From Lederbergia galactosidilytica (GTDB taxonomy: Bacteria; Bacillota; Bacilli; Bacillales; Bacillaceae_C), in the NCBI RefSeq assembly GCF_017873565.1, contig NZ_JAGGKH010000007.1, positions 124,001 to 188,000 on the forward strand: DNA of 64,000 bases. Reading direction: 5' to 3'. The position numbers were made by a program, and so were the translations under genes. This document shows positions 54,425-64,000 of the stretch, piece by piece (within the stretch, counting starts at the first letter, position 1; each line of letters begins with the position of its first letter). Under the pieces are notes generated by a model. The model was not told the origin of the DNA. It worked only from the letters and a program-made list of their open reading frames with translations, and did not search any database.

Positions 54425-54505
54425 TTACATTCGTACTACATATACAATACCAAGTATAAAGAAGAGTGCACCTACTACAAGGAGCACCTTAGCCAACTTT
54501 TCCAC
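54425..54505 (-). CDS. 26-aa single-span membrane peptide
   Basis: A GTG-started frame with GGGG 8 nt upstream encodes VEKLAKVLLVVGALFFILGI followed by VYVVRM and a stop at 54425. It is one hydrophobic helix with a positively charged tail, in the style of other tiny Bacillus membrane proteins (the size and style recall DUF2905, but this is not certain). It lies 16 bp downstream of yshE on the same strand and may be co-transcribed with it. Confidence 0.55.
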   Translation of the reverse strand: MEKLAKVLLVVGALFFILGIVYVVRM

Positions 54506-54521
54506 CTAATTTTCCCCACCC

Positions 54522-54932
54522 TTATTGAATATTTGCACCAATGATATAAGAGAGACCAATTGAAATTACCATCGAAAGAAATCCAACTGCACGATTATCA
54601 TTTTCAATCTCTTTATCGATATTGAATTTTGGTGTTAAAAATTCAAAGATAAAATAACCTGTCAACAATAGAAAGAACCCATAAACTCCCCAACCGATCA
54701 TAACAAATAATGTATCATGATGCAGGATGGAATGCCTGAAAACATTTGCAATCCCAAAGATCTTTCCGCCAGTTGCCATAGCTATGGAAATATTACCGTT
54801 TTTAATTTCTTCCCAATTTTTATACTTTGTCACGAGTTCAAAAATAAATAAGAATAAGACCATACATAGCACTGAAACTGTATAGTAACCTGCCGTTTGT
54901 ACTACCGAATTTTCCCAAAATGAAGTCGCCAT
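54522..54932 (-). CDS. yshE: DUF350 family membrane protein YshE
   Basis: A 136-aa integral membrane protein with four hydrophobic segments, belonging to DUF350 and located next to mutS2 as yshE is in B. subtilis. The conserved parts include EIKNGNISIAMATGGKIFGI and the C-terminal DNRAVGFLSMVISIGLSYII, the DUF350 hallmark. Function unknown; relatives occur beside stress and membrane remodelling genes. Confidence 0.88.
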   Translation of the reverse strand: MATSFWENSVVQTAGYYTVSVLCMVLFLFIFELVTKYKNWEEIKNGNISIAMATGGKIFGIANVFRHSILHHDTLFVMIGWGVYGFFLLLTGYFIFEFLTPKFNIDKEIENDNRAVGFLSMVISIGLSYIIGANIQ

Positions 54933-55121
54933 TCTCTATCCCCTCCTTAGAAAGCACAAGCGCCCACTTATAGAAAAACGAATAACATTGCCAATTGTTA
55001 TGCCGCTTTGACTCAATTCGTGGTAACTTCAACATTTATAACTTGATAGATGAAAGATTGTTTGAATATAGGGCTTAGACCCGATCCTAAAGCTATGCCC
55101 GGGGCTAACGAAGTTTGAACA

Positions 55122-57479
55122 TTATTTAAACTCCACTACTGTAACTCCACTACCTCCTTCTCCTGCCTCTCCCAATCTTATACGTTTCACTGCACGAAGT
55201 TGTTTCAAATAATCCGTAATTCCTTTGCGTAAGACCCCTGTTCCTTTCCCGTGGATGATAGATACACGTGGATAATTAGCCAATAAAGCATCATCAATAT
55301 ATTTTTCTACTTTTAGCAAAGCATCTTCCAAACGCTCTCCGCGTAAATCCAATTCCAAACCAACATGGTGGTCCCGCCCTTTTATGGTGGCCATAGGTTT
55401 AGTTTCTTTCTTCTGCTCAGATTGAATAAACTCCATATCTCTTTCTTTTACCTTCATCTTCATAATACCAATTTGAACATTCCACTCTTTTTCCGCTACC
55501 TTTTCAATCAAATGTCCCTTTTGGCCAAAACTCGTTACTTTTACTTCATCACCAGGCTGGAATTCAAAGTTCTTCTTTTCTTTTTTTGTCTTGCCAATTT
55601 GTTTATCGAGTGAGGGGATAGCCTTTTCCAATCGATGTCTAGCTTCAATTAATTCATGTTCTTTGATTTGGGCACCGCTTTGAAAGCGGAGTTGTCTTAA
55701 GTCTTTCATGACTTCTTCTGCTTCTTTTTTCGCCTTCTCAATCACTTCTGTCGCCCTATTTTCGGCACGATCATACATTTCTTGTTTTCTTTCATAAAAC
55801 TCGATCATTTGCTTTTGCATATCTTGGTGAAGTTTTTCTACAGCTTTTAAATACTCATGGGCTTCCTTATATTCTTCTTCTGCATCGTGCCGACTTTTCT
55901 CTAAAGAAGCGATCATATTTTCTACTTCATTACTTTCAGCATCTATTAATTTTTTCGCATTTTGAATTGTCCATTCAGAAAGTCCCAAGCGCTTAGAGAT
56001 TTCAAAAGCATTACTTCGCCCTGGCACACCTATCAATAATCTGTATGTCGGACGTAATGTTTCAACATCAAATTCCACACTTGCATTGATCGCACCTGGC
56101 CGATTAAATCCATATGCTTTTAGTTCCGGGTAATGAGTAGTAGCTATTACATGGGCGCCACGTTGATAGACTTCATCGAGAATGGAAATAGCTAGAGCTG
56201 CTCCCTCCTGTGGGTCTGTTCCCGCACCTAATTCATCAAATAATACGAGACAATCATGATCAACTTCTTTTAAAATATCAACAATATTTACCATGTGGGA
56301 TGAGAATGTGCTTAAACTTTGCTCAATCGATTGCTCATCCCCAATATCAGCAAATACTTCGGCAAACACAGCTATTTCTGAACCTTCTGCTGCTGGAATC
56401 ATTAATCCCGCTTGAGCCATAAGTGTTAACAGCCCCACTGTTTTGAGGGTAATGGTTTTTCCACCCGTGTTGGGACCAGTAATAACCATTGTCGTGTACT
56501 CGCCGCCAAATTCAATATCATTTGCAACAGCTTCCTCAACCTTTAATAAAGGATGGCGTGCCTGAAATAAACGAATGACTCCCTCCTGATTCATCACTGG
56601 CTTGGTTGCTTTTATCTCTTTACCAAAACGGGCTTTTGCAAAAATGAAATCTAAATCTCCCAGCACTTGTACGATATGCTGCAATTCTTCCGCTACCTCT
56701 GCAACATATCCTGATAACTGAGCTAGAATCTTCTCGATTTCTTGTCTTTCCTTTAACTGCAATTCCTTTAATGAATTATTTAAATCGACCACAGCTTGTG
56801 GTTCAATAAACAAGGTCTGGCCTGAAGCCGATTGGTCATGCACAATCCCACCATAATGAGCGCGGTATTCCTGTTTTACCGGGATCACATAACGATCATT
56901 TCTAATGGTAATGATTGCATCAGAGAGCATTTTTTGTGCATTTTGACCTCGAGTAAACCCTTCTAATCTCCCACGTATACTTCCCTCTGTTCTCCTTAAT
57001 TGCTGGCGTAAACTTCGCAACGTTTCACTTGCGGAATCTAGAATTTCTCCTGATTCATCAACCGCATTTTTGATCATTTTTTCCAGTTCACCTAATGGAA
57101 TAATCTGTTCAACTTTCTTTGCTAAAATAGGTATTTCCACTTCATTTTCAAGCAACTCCTCAATAAAACGTTTTATAGAACGCGAAGCATGAATCGTACT
57201 AGCAACATGCATCAGCTCGATCGGGTTTAATACCCCACCAATGACTGACCTTTTAACATGTGGTTTGATATTGAAAATCCCGTCTAAAGGAGCATGACCT
57301 TTTAAACGAAGAACATGTGCAGCTTCATCTGTCTCTGACTGTCTTTGAACGACTTGTTCAAAGGAGCTTATTGGACGTAAACCCCTTATTTTTTCCTCCC
57401 CTAACACAGAAGATGCATAGCTTTCTAATTGTAATAAAATTTTATCGAATTCTAATGTTTTCAATGTCTTATCATTCAT
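55122..57479 (-). CDS. mutS2: Endonuclease MutS2
   Basis: A 785-aa MutS-family ATPase that acts on branched DNA and on collided ribosomes in Bacillus. The ATPase core shows Walker A in [16 protein letters not shown], Walker B in [14 protein letters not shown] and the STFSSHM motif. A coiled coil and KOW-like region follow, and the C-terminal Smr domain has [16 protein letters not shown] and [14 protein letters not shown]. It lacks the mismatch-binding domain of MutS, as expected. It lies between yshE and polX as in B. subtilis. Confidence 0.97.
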   Translation of the reverse strand: MNDKTLKTLEFDKILLQLESYASSVLGEEKIRGLRPISSFEQVVQRQSETDEAAHVLRLKGHAPLDGIFNIKPHVKRSVIGGVLNPIELMHVASTIHASRSIKRFIEELLENEVEIPILAKKVEQIIPLGELEKMIKNAVDESGEILDSASETLRSLRQQLRRTEGSIRGRLEGFTRGQNAQKMLSDAIITIRNDRYVIPVKQEYRAHYGGIVHDQSASGQTLFIEPQAVVDLNNSLKELQLKERQEIEKILAQLSGYVAEVAEELQHIVQVLGDLDFIFAKARFGKEIKATKPVMNQEGVIRLFQARHPLLKVEEAVANDIEFGGEYTTMVITGPNTGGKTITLKTVGLLTLMAQAGLMIPAAEGSEIAVFAEVFADIGDEQSIEQSLSTFSSHMVNIVDILKEVDHDCLVLFDELGAGTDPQEGAALAISILDEVYQRGAHVIATTHYPELKAYGFNRPGAINASVEFDVETLRPTYRLLIGVPGRSNAFEISKRLGLSEWTIQNAKKLIDAESNEVENMIASLEKSRHDAEEEYKEAHEYLKAVEKLHQDMQKQMIEFYERKQEMYDRAENRATEVIEKAKKEAEEVMKDLRQLRFQSGAQIKEHELIEARHRLEKAIPSLDKQIGKTKKEKKNFEFQPGDEVKVTSFGQKGHLIEKVAEKEWNVQIGIMKMKVKERDMEFIQSEQKKETKPMATIKGRDHHVGLELDLRGERLEDALLKVEKYIDDALLANYPRVSIIHGKGTGVLRKGITDYLKQLRAVKRIRLGEAGEGGSGVTVVEFK

Positions 57480-57500
57480 GGAGTTTGACTCCCCTTTCTA

Positions 57501-57878
57501 AGAAAAGCGCAAGCGCCCGTTTAGTGACGTACAAACTTTGTGGAGAATAAGGATCAAAGGCTAAATACACGCCGTCCTAGCGCAACGCCTTTGTGACCCA
57601 CATCCTGTGGGCCTGAGACAAAGCGAGACTGCCATCAGTGGGGGGGTTTCTTCATCCCTCACTGATGGTTAGCGAGACTTATCGGGGGTGTTAGCGTCCG
57701 TTATCCCCACTTAGACTACTTAAACCTCTTTGAAATCTCCTAGTTTTGAAGTGGGGGTCTTACGGACGGTTGCAGCGGGATAAAGAAAACACCATGAGCT
57801 TGAAAAGCGAATGGATGTTGATTTATCGTAGGTGGGCACCGAAAGTTTGCTAGTCGCTGGGTGCTGGAGCTAGATAAC
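57501..57878. repeat. Composite nested dispersed repeat
   Basis: No gene lies between mutS2 and polX. The outer parts (57501-57540 and about 57800-57878, ending TTTGCTAGTCGCTGGGTGCT) match the repeat at 50-188. Inside is a 57620-57784 copy of the 50374-50526 repeat, and between these a module at about 57548-57613 that is the reverse complement of part of the 2923-3265 element. This arrangement shows insertion of one repeat family into another. Confidence 0.8.
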
Positions 57879-57924
57879 ACTAATCCCCTGTCATCAAAGC
57901 AATCCTAAAAAACTCTATACTTTC

Positions 57925-59637
57925 TTAGCTATTTAAAAACTCTCGTAATTTCTCTAATGGCCATGCATTTAGCACTGAAGAAGCTGAAAGCCACCCCTTC
58001 CTTCCGCTGGCTAGGCCTACTTTCATATATTCTAAGTTTTCCTTATTATGGGCATCCGTATTGATCGCAATTTTGACCCCAGCCTCATGTGCCATTCGAA
58101 TATGTTTGGCGGATAGATCTAAACGTGCAGGATTCGCATTTAATTCCAGTGCTGTATTTGTCTGCTTAGCGAGTTCAATTAGTAATTTTATATCAACATC
58201 ATATCCCTCTCTTCTACCAATAAGACGTCCAGTTGGATGGGCAATAATATCGACATGTGGATTTTCCATTGCATTTTTGAGTCGCTCCATTATTTTAGCT
58301 TGTGACTGTGAAAAACTTGAGTGAATGGAAGCAATGACAATGTCTAGCTCTGCTAATAAATCATCATCATAATTGAGGCTCCCATCTGGCAGTATATCCA
58401 TTTCAGTTCCAGCTAAAATCGTGATATCGTTATACTTTTCATTTATTTTTCGAATTTCCTCTATTTGACTTCTTAACCGATCAGGAGATAGCCCATTGGC
58501 CACTTTCAGAAATTCGGAGTGATCTGTAATCGCCATATATTGGTACCCTTTTCTTCGACATGCCTCAACCATTTCTTCTATCGAATAAGCACCATCAGAC
58601 CAAGTTGTATGCATATGCAAATCACCTTTTATATCATCCAATTCAATAAATGAAAGCTCTGAACGATATTCATCGATTTCCTTGCCATCCTCTCTAATTT
58701 CAGGAGGAATTAAAGGCAATTGAAAATGTTGATAAAACTCGGCTTCTGAATTGAAAGTCAGCACTTTACCTGTCTCCGTTTGCTCAACTCCATATTCACT
58801 TATTTTTTCATTTCTTTCTTTCGCAATTTGCCGCATCCGAATATTATGATCTTTTGAACCTGTAAAATGATGCAATGCTGAAGCAAATTCTTGTGGTTGT
58901 ACAATGCGAAAATCAACTGAAACTTTGTATTGTCCTAATAAGGTAAGGGTAATCTTCGTATCGCCACTGACTGTTGCATCTTGTACATCTGGCATTGATA
59001 ATAAGCGTTCCTTCACAGCCTTGCCGTGTTCAGTTGCAATAACAAAGTCTAAATCTTTCATCGTTTCCTTCATCCGACGTAAACTACCAGCACGGGAGAA
59101 TTCAGTAATCTCTTCAATTTTTCCTAAATAATGTTCTATATTCTTCGCTAGAGGAAGCATATAAGCTATAGGTAGTCGATCTGGTTGACTTCCCGCTTCT
59201 GCAATCGCTTCTAAAATGCGCGTTTGCGATTTTTCCCCAAAACCTTTTAAACTAGCCACTTGATTACTTTCACATGCTGCTTTTAAGGTCTCAACATCAA
59301 CAACAGCTAATTCTTGATACAATCGTGATATCTTTTTTCCCCCAAGGCCCGGTAACTGTAATAGGGGAATCAGTCCCCCAGGAACCTCTTCTTGTAAATT
59401 AGCTAAAACACTTGAATGACCTTCAAATATATATTCTTCAATCACTGCTTCCGTTCCTTTTCCAATTCCTGGAAGTTCACTAAAATGAGAGATTTCGGAT
59501 AGGCTACGATCATCTGCTTCTAAAGCAAAGGCTGCCTTACGAAAAGCTGAAATTTTAAATGGATTTTCTCCCTTTAACTCCATATATATAGCTATCTGTT
59601 CTAAGAGACGGATCACATCTTTTTTGTTTATTTTCAT
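57925..59637 (-). CDS. polX: DNA polymerase/3'-5' exonuclease PolX
   Basis: A 570-aa family X DNA polymerase for base-excision repair, fused to a PHP exonuclease domain. The N-terminal helix-hairpin-helix and polymerase parts include ISHFSELPGIGKGTEAVIEE, SLRRMKETMKDLDFVIA with catalytic aspartates, and FTGSKDHNIRMRQIAKE. The PHP domain has GDLHMHTTWSDGAYS, ITDHSEF and a final NTDAHN. The ATG at 59637 has GGTG upstream and gives exactly the length of B. subtilis YshC; an open extension to 59715 looks non-coding. Confidence 0.96.
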   Translation of the reverse strand: MKINKKDVIRLLEQIAIYMELKGENPFKISAFRKAAFALEADDRSLSEISHFSELPGIGKGTEAVIEEYIFEGHSSVLANLQEEVPGGLIPLLQLPGLGGKKISRLYQELAVVDVETLKAACESNQVASLKGFGEKSQTRILEAIAEAGSQPDRLPIAYMLPLAKNIEHYLGKIEEITEFSRAGSLRRMKETMKDLDFVIATEHGKAVKERLLSMPDVQDATVSGDTKITLTLLGQYKVSVDFRIVQPQEFASALHHFTGSKDHNIRMRQIAKERNEKISEYGVEQTETGKVLTFNSEAEFYQHFQLPLIPPEIREDGKEIDEYRSELSFIELDDIKGDLHMHTTWSDGAYSIEEMVEACRRKGYQYMAITDHSEFLKVANGLSPDRLRSQIEEIRKINEKYNDITILAGTEMDILPDGSLNYDDDLLAELDIVIASIHSSFSQSQAKIMERLKNAMENPHVDIIAHPTGRLIGRREGYDVDIKLLIELAKQTNTALELNANPARLDLSAKHIRMAHEAGVKIAINTDAHNKENLEYMKVGLASGRKGWLSASSVLNAWPLEKLREFLNS

Positions 59638-59828
59638 ATTTTTCACCAACCGCTTTACATTCTTCTTTACATATTCTATCAAAATCAATTGTAAAAAGAA
59701 AAACTTCTCTTTCAAAAGAGAAGTTTTCCATATTAGCCAAGAAGAGAACTAGATAACGAAAGAACTGTTATACATACTGTGTCCCTTGGAACTAGTTCTA
59801 ATGTTAGCTTCCCTATTCCTTAAATAAC

Positions 59829-60371
59829 TTAATTCTGGACAAAGTCAATCCACCATTTTTTAATTTCTGCCGAAAAATAAGGTGTATGATTTAAAACCAA
59901 ATCAGATAAAATAGAATCTGCCAGAGCTGTTTGAATAGAAGCCGTTGGAACTAAGGCCGCAATGTACAAGAGAATAAAAATAAATAAATACATTTCAATT
60001 GTTCCTAAAGCTCCACCAGCAATAATATTAAGCCATCTAATTACAGGCAAACTAGCAACAATATCTAAAGCAGAACCAATTATTCCTAAAATAATTCTTG
60101 TTGCAATAAAAATAAGCACAAAGGCAATTGCACGATAAAAAGCTTCATCAAAGTTGGCACCATCTAAAAACATTTGAAAACTATTTTCGGCCCCTAAGTC
60201 AGGGTATGGGATCCAAAGTCTTAACTTTGGAGCAACTGTATCATAATACACATAGGCTACAACAAAGGAAACAACGAACCCGATCATATGAATCAATTGT
60301 AAAATGAAACCTCTCTTCACACCTATGAAAAAACCTAGTAATAAAAGCACAATCAAAGCTAAATCTAACAT
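59829..60371 (-). CDS. yshB: CvpA family membrane protein (YshB)
   Basis: A 180-aa protein with four hydrophobic segments, of the CvpA family, starting MLDLALIVLLLLGFFIGVKR and with the conserved GFVVSFVVAYVYYD and GGALGTIEMYLF segments. CvpA relatives are linked to colicin V production in E. coli and to envelope stress, but their Bacillus role is unknown. It follows zapA by 6 bp and precedes polX. Confidence 0.92.
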   Translation of the reverse strand: MLDLALIVLLLLGFFIGVKRGFILQLIHMIGFVVSFVVAYVYYDTVAPKLRLWIPYPDLGAENSFQMFLDGANFDEAFYRAIAFVLIFIATRIILGIIGSALDIVASLPVIRWLNIIAGGALGTIEMYLFIFILLYIAALVPTASIQTALADSILSDLVLNHTPYFSAEIKKWWIDFVQN

Positions 60372-60377
60372 AATTGG

Positions 60378-60638
60378 TCATTCCTTTATTCGATTAAGTT
60401 CTTGCAGAATTCGTTCATACTCTTCTTGTAATTTCATATATTCATGAATTGAATTTACTGCCGTTAATACTGCTAAAGTTTCAGTATTCAAATTAGGATT
60501 AATCGAGTTAATTTCTCGCATTTTTTCATCTACAATTCCCGCAACTTCTTTCATATGATCAGGGGATTCCGTTCCAGTGATTGTATATTGTCTACCATGA
60601 ATCAAAACGGAAACTCTTACTTTTTCTTGACCAGACAT
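60378..60638 (-). CDS. zapA: Cell division protein ZapA
   Basis: An 86-aa FtsZ-associated protein promoting Z-ring bundling. The N-terminal beta-strands read VRVSVLIHGRQYTITGTESP and the C-terminal half is a coiled coil (SIHEYMKLQEEYERILQELN), as in B. subtilis ZapA (YshA, 85 aa). It leads the zapA-cvpA-polX-mutS2 group. Confidence 0.95.
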   Translation of the reverse strand: MSGQEKVRVSVLIHGRQYTITGTESPDHMKEVAGIVDEKMREINSINPNLNTETLAVLTAVNSIHEYMKLQEEYERILQELNRIKE

Positions 60639-60940
60639 TTCTTCCCCCTCTTTTCGATAAAATCCTACAACATATCATATCATGAATGAAAACGGATGGG
60701 AATAAGAAAAAGTTCAAGCCACTCGGTAGGAACCACTTCTTGACTTGAATGTAAGCTTGCTATTGTGTAGTTTTGAGCCACTCAAATCATGGTGTATTCT
60801 TAGGTCCATATCAGCTAAACCTTTAACCTATTTACACGATAAAATGACCATAAGTCTTCCTCATATTCCATTTTTTTATGTTAAACTTAATCTTGGAATT
60901 CAAACGTATTGTATGATATTTAACATGAGGAAGTGATCGG

Positions 60941-61873
60941 TTGGCGAATACAGTTATTCAAGTAACTCAAACAGAAATTGAAAAAATGAAGAGCTATTAT
61001 GCACAATATTTAAAAACAAACAATCCGCCAGGCAGTGTGTTTTCCGCTAAAAAACAAGGCTGTACGATTACTGCCTATCGTTCAGGGAAAGTCATGTTCC
61101 AAGGAACAGGAAATGAAGCAGAAGCCAAACAATGGGGAGGGGCATTACCAACCAAGAAAGCAGCACCTGCTAAAAAGAAATCATCTGGTATTCCTCTGCC
61201 GTCTAATATTTCATCTTTATCCGTGATTGGTTCTGATGAAGTGGGAAAAGGTGATTATTTCGGACCGTTGACCGTTGTTGCAACCTATGTGAAAAAAGAA
61301 CAGATACCTCTAGTCAAGGAATTAGGTGTACAGGACTCCAAAAATCTTTCTGATGTAGAAATAGTAAAGATTGCAAAAGATTTAATAACTTTTTTACCCT
61401 ACAGTCTTTTGACATTGCCAAATGAAAAATATAATCAGCTTCAGTCTTCTGGTATGACGCAAGGAAAAATTACGGCTAGACTGCACAACCAAGCTCTCAA
61501 TTATTTGCTTAAAAAAATCGAACCTGAAAAACCAGATGCTATTCTTGTCGACCAATTTGCAGAAGCGCCAGTCTATTACCGCCATCTTCAAGGTGTCAAA
61601 GAAATTTGCCGTGAGAATGTATATTTTAGTACAAAAGCGGAAAGTATTCACCTTTCCGTTGCGGCTGCATCGATCCTAGCTCGTTATGCTTTCTTAAAAG
61701 CGATGGATCAATTAAGTCAAAAAGCAGGGTTCAAGTTAACAAAAGGTGCGGGCCCTAAAGTAGACCAAGATGCCGCACGTCTGATTCAAATTCAAGGGAT
61801 ACAAGCACTTAATACATTTACAAAAACGCATTTCGCAAATACAGAGAAAGCTAAAAAAATAGCCGGAATATAA
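60941..61873 (+). CDS. rnhC: Ribonuclease HIII
   Basis: A 310-aa type 2 RNase H that degrades RNA in RNA/DNA hybrids. The N-terminal TBP-like substrate-binding domain occupies about residues 1-85, and the catalytic core starts VIGSDEVGKGDYFGPLTVVA with the DE(V)GxGD(Y)FG signature; AILVDQFAEAP provides another acidic residue. The start is TTG at 60941 (LANTVIQVTQ) with AGGAAG upstream. It is divergent from zapA as in B. subtilis and ends at a strong bidirectional terminator. Confidence 0.96.
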   Translation: MANTVIQVTQTEIEKMKSYYAQYLKTNNPPGSVFSAKKQGCTITAYRSGKVMFQGTGNEAEAKQWGGALPTKKAAPAKKKSSGIPLPSNISSLSVIGSDEVGKGDYFGPLTVVATYVKKEQIPLVKELGVQDSKNLSDVEIVKIAKDLITFLPYSLLTLPNEKYNQLQSSGMTQGKITARLHNQALNYLLKKIEPEKPDAILVDQFAEAPVYYRHLQGVKEICRENVYFSTKAESIHLSVAAASILARYAFLKAMDQLSQKAGFKLTKGAGPKVDQDAARLIQIQGIQALNTFTKTHFANTEKAKKIAGI

Positions 61874-61892
61874 GCAACTTCTACAAACAATT

Positions 61893-61935
61893 AAAACGAC
61901 AGGATGTATAGACTGTCTATACATCCTGCCGTTTT
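61893..61935. terminator. Bidirectional terminator between rnhC and pheT
   Basis: A near-perfect 21-bp palindrome: AAAACG, one mismatch, then CAGGATGTATAGAC with its complement ending in CGTTTT. It ends both converging genes. Confidence 0.93.
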
Positions 61936-61990
61936 ATAAGATTCTTACAGTTGTTTTAAGTTTATTTACTACCAACAGTTACCTCTGTTT

Positions 61991-64000
61991 TTATCCTCTT
62001 AATTCGGCACCTGCTTGATCCTTTACCGCTGCCAATACTTTATCATGTACTTTGATTATTTCTTCATCTGTTAGGGTTTTTTCAGGATTAGCATATGTTA
62101 GTGAAAAAGCAATCGATTTTTTCCCTTTTTGCATATGTTCACCTTCATATAGATCAAATACCTTAATTGATTTTAGAAGTTTCCCACCTGCTGCTTGGAT
62201 AATCCCTTCCAAAGTTCCTGCTGTGACTGTTGTATCAACAACAAGAGCAATATCTCTGGAAATCGACGGGAATTTAGGGATTGGTACATATTTTAATTCT
62301 GGGAGATCATAATGGAAAATCGGTTCAGCTTTGATTTCAAATACATAGGTATCTTTAAGATCTAATGCTTTTTCCATTGTTGGATGTAACTCACCAACAA
62401 AACCAATTACCTCACCATCTAGGACTATTTCCGCTGTTCTACCAGGATGCATATTATCTATTTTTGCTGCTCGCCATTCCACTTTGTCAGCAACACCCAT
62501 TCTCGCAAAAAGTCCTGCTAAGATCCCTTTCGCTACATAAAAATCAACTGGTTTCTTTTCACCTTGCCACGCGTTCTCAACCCATAAACCAGTTAAGGCT
62601 CCTGCAATATGTTCCTGTTCATCAGGTTGTTGATTTTGTCCATTATTAAGAAAAATCGAACCTATTTCATAAAAGGCTACTGTTTCTTGTTGCCTGGCAA
62701 TATTATAAGAGACAGATTCTAATAGTTGTGGAATCATACTCATTCGCAAACAACTATGTTCTTCACTCATTGGCATCGCTAGTTTTACGGGTTCTCGGGT
62801 TTCAAGTGCAAAGCGCGCCGATTTTTCTTCGGAAGTTAAAGAATAAGTGATTGTTTGAAAAAGTCCTGCCCCTTCTAGGAAATCTCTTGCTGAGCGGCGC
62901 TTTCCCTGCCCTTTAGTTAATCCACCGGAAGTAGCTGCACCCTTCGGTAAAGTCTTAGGTAAGAGATCATAACCATAAAGACGCGCAACTTCTTCGATCA
63001 AATCCTCTTCAATCTTAATATCCCCCCGACGTGGAGGTACTGTCACTGTAAAAGTGCTTTCTACAACTGAAACTTCAAACTGTAATCTTCTAAAAATTGC
63101 CATGACCTCAGACTCGATAATATCAGTTCCTAATACACGGTTGATTTTTTCTAATGTGATTGTAAGTGTGACAGGTTCAAGTGTTAAATAATCAGCCTCT
63201 ACCCGTCCTGCTAATACTTCTCCACCTGCAAGTTCTGCCATTAGCTTAGCCGCTCGTTCAGCAGCAGGACGAACACGAGTAGGATCTACACCTTTTTCAT
63301 ATCTAGTGCTAGCTTCACTTCTTAAACCATGATGTTTAGAAGTTGCCCGGACAGATGGACCAGAGAAATAAGCTGATTCAAGCAAAACAGTTGTGGTTTC
63401 ATTACTTACTTCAGTATATTCTCCACCCATTACTCCTGCTAAAGCTATCGGCATAGAGCCATTTGTGATGACCATTTGCTCACTTGTTAATGTTCGTTCC
63501 ATACCATCCAGTGTCACCAGTTTTTCCCCTTCAGCAGCAAGCCTGACAACTATTTCTTGCGAACCCAATTTATCATAATCAAAGGCATGAAGTGGTTGAC
63601 CATATTCTAATAAAATATAATTGGTAATATCCACAACATTATTATGGGGACGAATTCCCGCAGACATGAGACGGGCTTGCATCCATAATGGAGAAGGGCC
63701 AATTTTAACATTACGGATCACTTTTGCTGTGTATAATGGATTTTCCTCGCTTGCCTCAACCTTAACTGCAATATAGCTTTCCGCCTTTTCTGAGGAGGAC
63801 TCTAGTTCTGTTTCTGGTAATTTGATCTCTTGATCAAGGATTGCCGCTGTCTCATAGGCCATTCCCAGCATACTCAGTGCATCTGCCCGATTCGGAGTAA
63901 GGTCAAGTTCTAATACCTTATCATCCAAGTTCAATAATTCTAGAACATCAGCCCCTATTTCAGCGTTACCAGGAAATACAAAGATTCCCTCTGCGAATTC
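61991..64000 (-). CDS. pheT: Phenylalanyl-tRNA synthetase beta subunit (partial, N-terminus beyond the window)
   Basis: The frame is open to the window edge, so about 669 of roughly 800 residues are visible and the true start is outside. The B3/4 domain includes [20 protein letters not shown] and the editing region, followed by B5 ([20 protein letters not shown]), a synthetase-like core ([13 protein letters not shown]) and the C-terminal FDX-ACB anticodon-binding domain ([14 protein letters not shown]). It forms the alpha2-beta2 enzyme with PheS, expected just outside the window. An internal ATG at 63934 is not the start. Confidence 0.97.
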   Translation of the reverse strand, partial: EFAEGIFVFPGNAEIGADVLELLNLDDKVLELDLTPNRADALSMLGMAYETAAILDQEIKLPETELESSSEKAESYIAVKVEASEENPLYTAKVIRNVKIGPSPLWMQARLMSAGIRPHNNVVDITNYILLEYGQPLHAFDYDKLGSQEIVVRLAAEGEKLVTLDGMERTLTSEQMVITNGSMPIALAGVMGGEYTEVSNETTTVLLESAYFSGPSVRATSKHHGLRSEASTRYEKGVDPTRVRPAAERAAKLMAELAGGEVLAGRVEADYLTLEPVTLTITLEKINRVLGTDIIESEVMAIFRRLQFEVSVVESTFTVTVPPRRGDIKIEEDLIEEVARLYGYDLLPKTLPKGAATSGGLTKGQGKRRSARDFLEGAGLFQTITYSLTSEEKSARFALETREPVKLAMPMSEEHSCLRMSMIPQLLESVSYNIARQQETVAFYEIGSIFLNNGQNQQPDEQEHIAGALTGLWVENAWQGEKKPVDFYVAKGILAGLFARMGVADKVEWRAAKIDNMHPGRTAEIVLDGEVIGFVGELHPTMEKALDLKDTYVFEIKAEPIFHYDLPELKYVPIPKFPSISRDIALVVDTTVTAGTLEGIIQAAGGKLLKSIKVFDLYEGEHMQKGKKSIAFSLTYANPEKTLTDEEIIKVHDKVLAAVKDQAGAELRG

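Overview
This is a low-GC, endospore-forming Firmicute chromosome, almost certainly a Bacillaceae (Bacillus sensu lato). The evidence is a Bacillus-type backbone: sdhCAB, yslB, lysC with a lysine riboswitch, uvrC, trxA, etfAB, fadB, fadR, lcfA, mutS2, polX, cvpA, zapA, rnhC and pheT. At the other end lie racE and a ysmB-like MarR gene. The spore-coat regulator gerE sits where B. subtilis has it, between the sdh operon and ysmB/racE. There are no rRNA genes, and I found no tRNA genes or CRISPR arrays.

Layout. 1-2.9 kb: dispersed repeats, racE, a MarR regulator, and queT behind a preQ1 riboswitch. 2.9-3.3 kb: an inverted-repeat-bounded intergenic element. 3.4-20.1 kb: a large carbohydrate catabolism island, nearly all on the minus strand. 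It holds a DUF2264 protein, a D-2-hydroxyacid dehydrogenase, four TIM-barrel sugar isomerases/epimerases, a DUF993 aldolase-like protein, a Gfo/Idh/MocA oxidoreductase, an Lpl-type ABC importer, two AraC-type regulators (one membrane-bound) and a ROK kinase. 20.3-25.1 kb: a huge exported protein combining PHP, metallophosphoesterase-like and GLUG-repeat regions. 25.5-31.3 kb: a small acidic protein, a TRAP-TAXI transporter, a DUF6612-type lipoprotein, a pentapeptide-repeat protein and a YqhV-like protein. 38.9-64 kb: the conserved backbone.

The main discovery lies between 31.5 and 37.1 kb. gerE is split in two. Codons 1-50, with a candidate SigK promoter upstream, lie at 36963-37112. Codons 51-74 lie at 31550-31624. 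Between them is an approximately 5.3 kb element that carries a large serine recombinase, its stop codon only 35 bp from the junction, plus small ORFs, a lipoprotein and decayed genes. The two junctions share CCAA within a similar 10-bp context. Recombination there would restore a 74-codon GerE with no amino-acid change. This is the architecture of a skin-type developmental intervening element (compare sigK/skin with SpoIVCA, and spsM/SPbeta with SprA), here in the gene for the last mother-cell regulator.

How the genes work together: the sugar island looks like import (Lpl ABC), sensing (membrane AraC) and stepwise isomerisation, oxidation and aldol cleavage of an unknown sugar or glycan fragment. 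The fad/etf genes form a fatty-acid beta-oxidation regulon with a FadR operator, but lcfA has been separated from fadR by a dispersed repeat. sdhCAB supplies the TCA cycle and respiratory chain. The mutS2-polX-cvpA-zapA group and rnhC form a conserved maintenance and division block.
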